Assembly (NCBI GenBank): GCA_041694635.1
Contig: JBDNHI010000202.1
Coordinates: forward strand, 62,001-126,000
Direction of reading: 5' to 3'
Source of the DNA: UBA969 sp041694635
Lineage (GTDB): Bacteria; Planctomycetota; Planctomycetia; Gemmatales; Gemmataceae
Length of the DNA: 64,000 nucleotides
The notes beneath the pieces were generated by a model. It saw nothing but the letters and a program-made list of their open reading frames with translations, did no database searches and was not told the DNA's origin. The translations under genes and the position numbers were made by a program. Below, piece by piece: positions 43,271 through 50,879 of this stretch. How positions within the stretch are numbered: the stretch's first letter is position 1; each line of letters begins with the position of its first letter.

Positions 43271-43627
43271 TTATTTTTCTTCAAGAAATATGCCTAGAAA
43301 AGTATCAACCCCAAGACGATCTAGATTGATTCGCCCTTTATACTTTTCTCCATTAATTTGAATGATAATAAAATCCTCACTATCAGCAATAATTTCATAA
43401 GATCCTTTGTCTATTCTTTTAACTTCTCCTCGGTAATTGCTTATAGGGCCTTCGAAATCAAGATAAACGGTCCGGTGGTCGTGTGTTTTTTCTGCAAAAA
43501 AAGGTAAATCGCTAGGTAATTTGTTGAAGCGCCAAGTCGATAAAAAACCTTCTTTTTCCAGCATAAAATCGTAATGGGGTATCGGGTGGTCGTGCGATAG
43601 TATTACAAATTGATTAAAGACTTTCAT
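43271..43627 (-). CDS. Stand-alone LigD-type 3'-phosphoesterase domain
   Basis: A 118-residue protein matching the phosphoesterase (PE) module of the DNA ligase D family (PF13298 type). The conserved metal-binding segment is HDHPIPHYDFMLE. The later DHRTVYLDFEGPISNYRG also fits. In full LigD this module trims 3' phosphates and ribonucleotides at breaks before end joining. Here it is alone, without ligase or polymerase domains or a ku gene next to it. It is convergent with the FHA-GGDEF gene. A role in DNA end processing is likely but the substrate is open. Confidence 0.75.
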   Translation of the reverse strand: MKVFNQFVILSHDHPIPHYDFMLEKEGFLSTWRFNKLPSDLPFFAEKTHDHRTVYLDFEGPISNYRGEVKRIDKGSYEIIADSEDFIIIQINGEKYKGRINLDRLGVDTFLGIFLEEK

Positions 43628-43715
43628 AAGTTCACGAATTTATACAGGTTATCATTGCAAAGCAGCTGACAAAATTATATCCTACCTTAGTCTTTATGCG
43701 TCATTACTAAGCTTT

Positions 43716-43779
43716 CGGGGTAGTAGCCGAGCGGTTGTTCGCGTCGAATGACTGTCTTGCGCTGGGAGCTACTGCCTCG
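43716..43779 (+). ncRNA. Structured leader hairpin upstream of the RlmL-type gene
   Basis: Bases 43716-43727 pair with 43768-43779 in a 12-bp stem with two G-U pairs. A 40-base inner part holds smaller pairings (AGCG with CGCT; GTC-GAAT-GAC). It ends 27 bp before the ATG of the THUMP methyltransferase and has no T-run, so it is not an ordinary terminator. The 5' arm contains GCCGAGCGGTT, which resembles a tRNA D-arm, but no full tRNA can be folded. Possible roles are an autoregulatory RNA site or an mRNA stabiliser. Confidence 0.4.
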
Positions 43780-43806
43780 ATTTTATTTTATTCGCTACCT
43801 CGCCTT

Positions 43807-44937
43807 ATGAATCAATTTAAACTTTTTGCTACTTGTGCAAAGGGACTAGAAGAAATCCTTGCTGGCGAATTATTAGCTCTCAAAGCATTGCAGGTTAATA
43901 TCGGAGAAGGAGGGGTTTCATTTGAAGGTGGCCTTTCTCTTGTTTATTCTGCAAATATTTGTCTAAGAACCGCAGTTCGGGTTCTCTTGTTTATTGCCGA
44001 ATCAGAAGTTACCAGCGATGAATCACTTTACGACTTTGCAATTTCGATAGACTGGGCCCGATTTATGACTGCGGATCACACCCTTATGGTTGATTCTAAT
44101 GTGCGTGACTCCAACCTTACTCATAGCCAGTTTACCTCCCAGAAAATTAAAGATGCGATCTGCGATCAATTTGTTGAAAATACCGGTCGAAGGCCATCCG
44201 TGGATAAGGAAAATCCCCTTGTTAAAATTAATTTTCACCTCAACAAGAATCACGGAATCATAAGCCTTGATAGTTCGGGTGATTCTCTTCATAAGCGAGG
44301 TTATAGGCCTAAACAGTGGAAGGCGCCACTTAATGAAGCATTGGCATCTGGTCTAATCCAGTTATCGGGTTGGACCTCATCCCAAGTTTTCTGGGATCCG
44401 ATGTGTGGTTCTGGAACCTTACCGATTGAAGCTGCTTCCCTCGCAACTTACCGCGCACCTGGTTTGACGCGTAAGAAATTTGGTTTCCAAGGGTGGGTTG
44501 ATTATCAACAATCATTATTTATAGAAGTGCGAAATCAGATAAGAAATCAAATTAAAAATATTCCATATTTGCATGTTATTGGGTCGGATTTACGAGGAGA
44601 TTCCCTGAGAGCTTGTCGAGAGAATTCAGGAGCTGCCGGGGTTGGTCATCTTATCGATTTTCATAAGGAAGATTTTGAAAAAATAAAACCAAAATCAGAT
44701 GCTACCGGCATTCTTTTTTTAAATCCGCCTTATGGCATTAGGTTAGATCAGGAAGAAGGCGTGGACGAAGTATATCGGACTATTGCTGCAGTTGGGAAAA
44801 GCCGGTTCCAAGGTTGGAAACTTGCAGTAATGACCGGGTATGTTCACGCATTGAATGAAATGAAAATGCAGCCAAAACAAACTATTAGATTATTTAATGG
44901 GGCGATTCCTTGCAAGTTGTTTCTATTTGATTTGTAA
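43807..44937 (+). CDS. THUMP domain class I RNA methyltransferase, RlmL-like
   Basis: A 376-residue protein with an N-terminal ferredoxin-like/THUMP RNA-binding region (about residues 1-155) and a methyltransferase domain with DPMCGSGTLPIEAA near residue 197 and the catalytic NPPYGIR near residue 306. This matches the RlmL N-terminal half, which makes N2-methylguanosine in 23S rRNA. The RlmK half is absent, so it is a single-function form. The frame opens further upstream to 43735, but the ATG at 43807 begins at the family N-terminus. A structured leader lies just before it. Confidence 0.86.
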   Translation: MNQFKLFATCAKGLEEILAGELLALKALQVNIGEGGVSFEGGLSLVYSANICLRTAVRVLLFIAESEVTSDESLYDFAISIDWARFMTADHTLMVDSNVRDSNLTHSQFTSQKIKDAICDQFVENTGRRPSVDKENPLVKINFHLNKNHGIISLDSSGDSLHKRGYRPKQWKAPLNEALASGLIQLSGWTSSQVFWDPMCGSGTLPIEAASLATYRAPGLTRKKFGFQGWVDYQQSLFIEVRNQIRNQIKNIPYLHVIGSDLRGDSLRACRENSGAAGVGHLIDFHKEDFEKIKPKSDATGILFLNPPYGIRLDQEEGVDEVYRTIAAVGKSRFQGWKLAVMTGYVHALNEMKMQPKQTIRLFNGAIPCKLFLFDL

Positions 44938-44948
44938 ATTTATATTCA

Positions 44949-45545
44949 TTAGCTTTTGCGAAAGCCATATTTCCTGCTTAGTTTTTCGGTTGCCTCTTCA
45001 AACAATTTCTCTTCTGAATCGTCCGGAAAAAGTGTTGGCAGTTGTGCGATTTTAAGAATTTTTGCTTGAACGGATGTTCGTTGAATGAACATCCTATGTG
45101 TTTCGATTGCTCCACCTTTACGAATATGGTTTGAAAACATACCAATTTTTGCTAGCGCAGGAGCAATCATTAGTCCACGATGGCATGTTATAGGGTCTTC
45201 TTCACCACACATCAAAGCGGCATTTCCTTCGCTTGCCAGACTTATGTATTTTTTAAGGCCATCTTCAAATGGTTTACTGCATCGAACTGCAAGGTAATTA
45301 ACTAATCCATTATCGTGAAATAACGATTCATCTAGAGGGCGCCCACCTAATTTGTCACCTAAAAAAATATAATTAAACCCAGATTTAATAAGCGAATGTT
45401 CAATTTCAGAACGATTAAACTGAGGATTTCGGTTGCTAAAAGGTACACTTCGAACATCTGCAATAAATTTTATATTGTGTATTTTCAATAAATTGAAAAA
45501 AGCCTCTAGGTTTAGAATTGAATGTCCAATGGTAAATGCAGCCAT
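44949..45545 (-). CDS. DUF488 family protein
   Basis: A 198-residue DUF488 protein. Family motifs are FTIGHSILNLEAFFNLL at the start, IADVRSVPFSNRNPQFN, YIFLGDKLGGRP and MCGEEDPITCHRGLMI (with the Cys-His pair). Members are widespread, small and mostly of unknown activity; some have been proposed to act on nucleic acids, without firm evidence. It is convergent with the RlmL-like gene, with stops 11 bp apart, and lies 51 bp after the methyltransferase gene on the same strand. Confidence 0.82.
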   Translation of the reverse strand: MAAFTIGHSILNLEAFFNLLKIHNIKFIADVRSVPFSNRNPQFNRSEIEHSLIKSGFNYIFLGDKLGGRPLDESLFHDNGLVNYLAVRCSKPFEDGLKKYISLASEGNAALMCGEEDPITCHRGLMIAPALAKIGMFSNHIRKGGAIETHRMFIQRTSVQAKILKIAQLPTLFPDDSEEKLFEEATEKLSRKYGFRKS

Positions 45546-45596
45546 CAGTTTGCTTCAAGAAGGAAACATATTAGAACAATCTAATGGTATTCGAAA

Positions 45597-46439
45597 TTAG
45601 GCAGCTTGTAAAACAGCAACTGGTTTGCAGAGGGGCTTGAACCCTTTAAACACAAGTTGATTTCCTACCATTCTTTCAATAAGCGGAATAGGAATCCAGC
45701 GAAATAAAGGTGGCAAATCATTTCTTTGAAGGTGTCTTTTTTGGACACGAGGTTCTTGACAGAATTTGAAAAGGCTTTTTAATTCTATTGCGGAGTAATG
45801 AGTTTTTGGCTCATTATTTTTATGAATGGTTGGGAATAGTTTCCCGATAAAATATTTCAGGTTGTAAAACGCAAGTGAAAGAGTAAGGAGTTTGCCTCCC
45901 GGTTTTAAAATTCTTTGTATTTCTTGAGCAAGTTGATCTGAAGCTATATCATCTTTACAAAAATCATTTAAAAAAATCACATCAAAACTTGATGAGGCAA
46001 AAGGAAAACCTTGCCCAGATAATTTTCTAAGTTTACAGTCTAGTGATTTTGCTTGAAAGTTAAGTCGAATTAAATCAACAGGTGCATCCTTGCTAGTTAG
46101 AGCCCAAACTTCTGCGCCATTTTTTGCATATTGAATCCAATCTGTGCCTAATCCGTTGCCTATACAAAGAATTTTTTCGCCCGTGTGTTTGCTGAATTCA
46201 AGTAGTTTAGGTACCCATTTTCCATAATGGGAGTAGCGCAACTTTTCAGCCTGATTAAACCATTCTGCGGTTCCTACGCTTGGTAAGTTGCAATTTTTTG
46301 CAGGTTTGCGTAACGCTTCTTTCCAAAATAAGGCTTCTGCTGTTTCTTGATTTTCTTGCTGTTTGCTAATTACAGAGAAGGTAAACGGATTACTAAATTC
46401 ATTTGTTTTTATTTTTGGTAAACTATCCCACATTTGCAT
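45597..46439 (-). CDS. Class I SAM-dependent methyltransferase
   Basis: A 280-residue methyltransferase of the Methyltransf_11 type. Motif I is ILCIGNGLGTDWIQYA (about residues 90-105), slightly divergent (CIGNGLG). VWALTSKDAPVDL follows, then SSFDVIFLNDF near residue 150 and LKPGGKLLTLSLA near residue 178. The N-terminal 70 residues include FWKEALRKPAKNCNLPSV, a segment seen in sugar or small-molecule methyltransferases. The substrate is unknown. Two closely spaced ATG codons (46439, 46433) exist; the first is given. Confidence 0.75.
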   Translation of the reverse strand: MQMWDSLPKIKTNEFSNPFTFSVISKQQENQETAEALFWKEALRKPAKNCNLPSVGTAEWFNQAEKLRYSHYGKWVPKLLEFSKHTGEKILCIGNGLGTDWIQYAKNGAEVWALTSKDAPVDLIRLNFQAKSLDCKLRKLSGQGFPFASSSFDVIFLNDFCKDDIASDQLAQEIQRILKPGGKLLTLSLAFYNLKYFIGKLFPTIHKNNEPKTHYSAIELKSLFKFCQEPRVQKRHLQRNDLPPLFRWIPIPLIERMVGNQLVFKGFKPLCKPVAVLQAA

Positions 46440-46637
46440 TCTTCTTTTTAGTTTAACACTTATTTTCTAAATTATAAATCATGGCGTAGGCAATTTTTAA
46501 ACCATTGTCAATACCAACAAGGTTTTGGCGATTTTGGCTGATTTAGTTCGTGCAATAAAAATGTTGTAAAGGTGCCCTTTTGGATGTATTAGTATTATAT
46601 CTTCCTGTTTTCGAACTATTTTAAAAGGGATCTGAAA

Positions 46638-47915
46638 ATGACTGTCTCTAAACATCTAATCACACCTAGAAGATCATTTTTAAAAGCAACCACTGGTGCC
46701 TTTGCTGTTCTACCTGCCATTGCTGGTGGTGTTTATGCTCAAGGAAGTGATATATTGAAAATTGGTTTAGTGGGGTGTGGAGGGCGTGGTTCTGGTGCTG
46801 CTGCCCAAGCTATGCGGGCTGATAAAGCTGTTTTATTGCACGCAATGGGCGATATGTTCACAGATCGATTAGAGGGCAGCCTTAATAGTTTTTCTAAAGA
46901 TAAAGAATTAGCTGGAAAGATTAATGTTGGGGAAAGAAAATTTCTTGGTTTTGATGCTTATAAAAAAGTGATCGATAGTGGAGTTGATGTGGTTCTTCTT
47001 TGCACCCCGCCTCACTTTCGTGCTCAGCAAATTAAATATGCTGTTGAAAAAGGTAAACATATTTTTGCGGAAAAGCCTGTTGCGGTTGATGCAACAGGAG
47101 TTCGGTCGGTTTTAGAATCTTGCAAGTTAGCTAAAACTAAAAATCTCGCTGTTGTTTCTGGCCTTTGTTGGCGCTACCACTTTGGCAAACGAGAAACTTT
47201 GGCTCGTATTCACGAAGGCCAAATTGGTGATATCGTTGCAATGCATACGAACTATGTCGTTGGTGGGTTATGGCATCGAAAGCGTGAACCCGAGTGGACC
47301 GATATGGAGTGGCAACTACGCAATTGGCTTTATTTTACTTGGCTTAGTGGGGATCACATTGTTGAGCAACACATTCATAGCCTTGATAAATGTATTTGGG
47401 CTATGAAGGATGAACCACCAATTTCTGCTATGGGTCTTGGGGGACGACAGGTAAGGGTTTCTACAGATTTTGGTCATATTTTTGACCATCATGCGGTGGT
47501 TTATGAGTGGAAAAATGGAACTAAGGCTTTTAGTTATACGCGTCAACAGGATGGCTGCTTTAATGAGGTTAACGATTTCTTTATGGGCACACAAGGTTCT
47601 TGTGATGTAATGAAGCATCAAATTAAAGGGAAAAGTCCTTGGCAATTGAAGCGTAATACCCAAGATGATATGTATCAAAATGAGCATAATGAATTGTTTG
47701 CTAGTATTCGTGCGGGTAAACCAATAAATGATGGGGAATGGATGTGCCAATCCACTTTATTGGCTATTATGGGAAGAATGGCTACTTACACAGGCAAATT
47801 GATTACTTGGGATATGGCATGGAATTCCAAAGAAGATCTTTCACCTGTAAAATACGAAATGGGGCCCTTGCCTATGCCCGAAGTTGCAAGGCCAGGTTTT
47901 ACCAAATTTGTTTAA
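46638..47915 (+). CDS. Secreted Gfo/Idh/MocA family oxidoreductase
   Basis: A 425-residue oxidoreductase with a Tat signal (PRRSFLKATTGAFAVL, cleavage near VYAQ-G). The NAD(P)-binding start is KIGLVGCGGRGSGAAA, followed by VVLLCTPPHFRAQQIKYAVEKGKH and EKPVAV (EKP motif). A central HIVEQHIHSLDKC holds the histidines typical for the family's sugar-binding site. Exported members of this family are very common in planctomycetes and probably act on sugars or cyclitols. The start has an AGGGA box. Neighbours are unrelated, so its pathway is open. Confidence 0.88.
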   Translation: MTVSKHLITPRRSFLKATTGAFAVLPAIAGGVYAQGSDILKIGLVGCGGRGSGAAAQAMRADKAVLLHAMGDMFTDRLEGSLNSFSKDKELAGKINVGERKFLGFDAYKKVIDSGVDVVLLCTPPHFRAQQIKYAVEKGKHIFAEKPVAVDATGVRSVLESCKLAKTKNLAVVSGLCWRYHFGKRETLARIHEGQIGDIVAMHTNYVVGGLWHRKREPEWTDMEWQLRNWLYFTWLSGDHIVEQHIHSLDKCIWAMKDEPPISAMGLGGRQVRVSTDFGHIFDHHAVVYEWKNGTKAFSYTRQQDGCFNEVNDFFMGTQGSCDVMKHQIKGKSPWQLKRNTQDDMYQNEHNELFASIRAGKPINDGEWMCQSTLLAIMGRMATYTGKLITWDMAWNSKEDLSPVKYEMGPLPMPEVARPGFTKFV

Positions 47916-47954
47916 ATTCGAAACAAATATCATCTATCGCAAATAAAGGTGGGC

Positions 47955-48878
47955 ATGCTCGTGAGTTCTAACAATGAGATTCCTTCCTTTATATTTAAAG
48001 GTGTCAAGATCATTGACACCTTTGCTGAAGCGTTTCCTATAACTGGGGCCCGAGTAATCATCACCGCAGCAACTCAAGAATGGGCAAATATTGCAGCAAG
48101 TACTTCTACTGGCCACGCTTCTTCCGTTATAGGATGTGATACCGAGGCAGGCATTGAAAGAGAACTATCACCGGATGAAACCCCAGACGGGCGCCCTGGT
48201 GTATCCTTGTTATTCTTTGCTTTTTCTCGTGAATCTTTGCAGAAAGCAATTGTGAGTAGGGTTGGGCAATCGATTTTGACTTGTCCGACTACTGCTTGTT
48301 TTAACGGTGTTCCTATTGATCCTACTCGAGCCATTCAGGTTGGGGGGATGCTTCGTTTTTTTGGTGATGGCTTTCAAACTAGTAAGCTTCTTGACAAAAA
48401 ACGGTATTGGCGCATTCCAGTTATGGATGGCGAGTTTGTTTGCGAGGATAAGTTTGGCACAGTGAAAGGGGTTGCTGGTGGAAATATCCTTATATTAGGT
48501 TCTTCTCAGGCCCTTGCTCTTGAAGCCGCTTCGCGGGCTGTTTTAGCTGCCCGTAAAATTCCTGATGTTATTCTTCCTTTTCCTGGAGGGGTCGTTCGTA
48601 GTGGTAGTAAAGTTGGTAGTAAGTACAAAAAACTTAAGGCCAGTACTAACGAAGCTTACTGCCCTACCCTTCGTGCTTTAACAAATTCTTCACTTGAAAC
48701 AAATGTTTCTGCTGTTTACGAAATTGTTATCGATGGATTTTCGCGTGAAAGTGTTGAATCTGCTATGAAAAATGCGCTTATTGCTGCTTGTGGCAACGGG
48801 GTTGAATGTATTAGTGCTGGTAATTATGGAGGCAAGTTAGGGCCTGTCCACATCAGACTTGCTTCTCTCGTTGGATAA
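47955..48878 (+). CDS. fhcD: Formylmethanofuran-tetrahydromethanopterin formyltransferase
   Basis: FhcD (Ftr) moves a formyl group between methanofuran and tetrahydromethanopterin in C1 metabolism. The protein of about 307 residues has the family start IDTFAEAFPITGARVIITAA, then ANIAASTSTGHASSVIGCDTEAGIE, the metal- and cofactor-site area SILTCPTTACFNG, and a C-terminal ISAGNYGGKLGPVHI. In-frame starts lie at GTG 47949, ATG 47955 and GTG 47961; the ATG has AAAGG five bases upstream. fhcC begins 37 bp after the stop. It would use the cofactor built by the mfn genes at 19.6-21.9 kb. Confidence 0.9.
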   Translation: MLVSSNNEIPSFIFKGVKIIDTFAEAFPITGARVIITAATQEWANIAASTSTGHASSVIGCDTEAGIERELSPDETPDGRPGVSLLFFAFSRESLQKAIVSRVGQSILTCPTTACFNGVPIDPTRAIQVGGMLRFFGDGFQTSKLLDKKRYWRIPVMDGEFVCEDKFGTVKGVAGGNILILGSSQALALEAASRAVLAARKIPDVILPFPGGVVRSGSKVGSKYKKLKASTNEAYCPTLRALTNSSLETNVSAVYEIVIDGFSRESVESAMKNALIAACGNGVECISAGNYGGKLGPVHIRLASLVG

Positions 48879-48915
48879 ATTTCTTCTAGGTTTACTCCTG
48901 CTAAAGGTTGTTTTT

Positions 48916-49716
48916 ATGATTCATCTTAACTATTTATCTAATTCTGGTATTCCTCTTGAAGCGGAATCTATTTCCCCAGATTTCTTTATTGGTAAAAGCA
49001 ATTCCGAGATTTCTAAACTGCCTGTCTTTGATGGAAATCGAAAAGTCCAGCTTGGTGAATTTTTCTCTATTTCAGGCCAAATGGATCAGGATGAAACTAT
49101 TTGCATTGAAAATGATTGTTCCAATGTAAAGTTGGTTGGCAGCAAAATGACTAGAGGCAAAATTGAAATTGCAGGCAATATTGGTATGCACCTTGGCGCT
49201 GAAATGAAGGGTGGTTCTATCTTGGTCAAGGGGTCCGCTACTGACTGGGTCGGGGCTGAAATGAAAGGTGGTACCATTGAGATTCTGGGGGATGCTGGAC
49301 ACCTTATTGGTGCTTCCTACAGAGGGGCTTCTATTGGAATGCGTGGCGGAAATATCATCATCCATGGTAGTTGTGGTAATGAAGTTGGTTCACATATGAG
49401 GCGCGGGCTTATTGCTATTGGTAAAAATGTTGGCGACTTTGTCGGTATGGGAATGATTGCGGGCACCATCATTGTTGCTGGCAGGGTCGGAATTCGTGCG
49501 GGGGCCGAAATGAAACGGGGTACTCTTGTTTTTCTTTCTGACAAGCCTGCTTTGCTTCCCACTTTTCGTTTCTCTTGCAACTACCAACCTTGTTTCCTTG
49601 CTATTTATTTAAACAAACTTAAACAATTTAACTTCCCCTTTCCTGTTTCTAATTGGTCAAGATATTGTGGGGACCTTATTTCCCTTGGTAAAGGCGAAAT
49701 CCTTTGCAAGGCTTAA
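48916..49716 (+). CDS. fhcC: Formylmethanofuran dehydrogenase/formylhydrolase subunit C
   Basis: FhcC is a subunit of the formyltransferase/hydrolase (Fhc) complex, related to FwdC/FmdC. The protein of about 266 residues has the repeated GAEMKGG-type beta-helix units: LGAEMKGGSIL, VGAEMKGGTIE, IGASYRGASIG, VGSHMRRGLIA and AGAEMKRGTLVF. These are close to the GlxC/FwdC domain repeats. The ATG at 48916 has AAAGG upstream; the open frame back to 48859 is not needed. The A and B subunits are not adjacent in this window, so the complex must be completed from elsewhere. Confidence 0.88.
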   Translation: MIHLNYLSNSGIPLEAESISPDFFIGKSNSEISKLPVFDGNRKVQLGEFFSISGQMDQDETICIENDCSNVKLVGSKMTRGKIEIAGNIGMHLGAEMKGGSILVKGSATDWVGAEMKGGTIEILGDAGHLIGASYRGASIGMRGGNIIIHGSCGNEVGSHMRRGLIAIGKNVGDFVGMGMIAGTIIVAGRVGIRAGAEMKRGTLVFLSDKPALLPTFRFSCNYQPCFLAIYLNKLKQFNFPFPVSNWSRYCGDLISLGKGEILCKA

Positions 49717-49775
49717 TTAATTTTTCCCCGTTTTAAAATTTATTTCTAAAGGTATAGCCTAATGGTGGCAGCTAA

Positions 49776-50777
49776 ATGTTAACCAAGAATCAAAAAGTTC
49801 TGGTGACGGGTGGGGCTGGTTTTATTGGTACCCATCTTGTTTCTGCACTTTTAGTAAATGGACAAAAAGTAAGGGTTTTAGAAAAACCGACTGCTTTTGT
49901 TGATCACATTCGCCACCTTGATCTCGAAATCGTTTACGCTGATATTCGAAAAAAAAACTGTTTAACTAAGGCGATTGATGGGTGCGAAATTGTTTTTCAC
50001 CTTGCTGCAGACCCTAACCTTTGGCGGGAAAATCGGTCTCAATACCATTGCGTTAATTTTGAAGGAACAAAAAATGTTTTCGAGACTGCCCTTGATTTAG
50101 GCGTTAAAAGAATTGTTCACGCTAGTACCGAGAGTATTCTTACTCGAAAAAAACAAGTAGGAAAAATCGGTGAAACTCAGCAAGTTGGCATTAAAGACGC
50201 AATTGGAAGTTATTGTAGATCTAAAATGCGTGCTGAATTGTATGCCCTTGGATTGGGGGTTATGGGAGCCCCGGTTCTTGTTGTTAATCCTACCCTACCT
50301 ATTGGCCCTGGGGATTATGGGCTTAGTCCACCTTCAAAAATGATAATCGATTTTTGTAAAGGTGGTAGAAAAGAATTTATTTCAGGGGATTTGAACTTGG
50401 CTGATGTTAGAGATATTGCACAAGGTTTTATTCTTGCCTGTGAAAAAGGTATTCCGGGGCGAAGGTATATTCTTTCTGGTGAAAACAAAAGCATTAGGGA
50501 AGTCTTTTCCTTGTTATCTGAGATTGCAGGTTTGCCCAAGCCAGACACAAAAATTCCTTTTACAATTGCTCTTGGTTTCGCTTTTTTGTCGGAATTATGG
50601 GCGGACCTTGTTACAAGAACTTCTCCGCAGGCTAATCTTACCGGCGTGCAATTAACAAGGCGGATTATGCACTTTCAAGAAAATGGTGCTTTGAAGGAAA
50701 TGGGTTGGAAAGTCCGGCCTATTCGGGAATCATTTGAACAGGCTGTTGAATGGTTTAAGTCGAAAGGGTTGATTTGA
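49776..50777 (+). CDS. hpnA: Hopanoid-associated sugar epimerase HpnA-like
   Basis: A 333-residue NAD-dependent epimerase/dehydratase. The nucleotide-binding start is KVLVTGGAGFIGTHLVSALL. The catalytic Tyr-Lys pair lies in YCRSKM, after the HASTES segment. LADVRDIAQGFILACEKG is typical of the HpnA group, which is found with hopanoid genes though its substrate is not settled. It directly precedes shc, 102 bp away, in the same direction. That order supports hpnA over a general epimerase. Confidence 0.82.
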   Translation: MLTKNQKVLVTGGAGFIGTHLVSALLVNGQKVRVLEKPTAFVDHIRHLDLEIVYADIRKKNCLTKAIDGCEIVFHLAADPNLWRENRSQYHCVNFEGTKNVFETALDLGVKRIVHASTESILTRKKQVGKIGETQQVGIKDAIGSYCRSKMRAELYALGLGVMGAPVLVVNPTLPIGPGDYGLSPPSKMIIDFCKGGRKEFISGDLNLADVRDIAQGFILACEKGIPGRRYILSGENKSIREVFSLLSEIAGLPKPDTKIPFTIALGFAFLSELWADLVTRTSPQANLTGVQLTRRIMHFQENGALKEMGWKVRPIRESFEQAVEWFKSKGLI

Positions 50778-50879
50778 AAACTATTTCCGATTTAGATCAT
50801 TTTTAAATAGTTTACTAATCTTACTTGCTAGAAACCAATTTATGGTTTTTAATAAGGTACTATTTATTCAAATCAAGCA

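Noticed and set aside
43716..43779. Possible tRNA, since the stretch contains GCCGAGCGGTT like a D-arm
   Set aside because: No anticodon arm, T-arm or CCA-side acceptor can be folded in the right order. The long outer stem explains it better as an mRNA leader hairpin.
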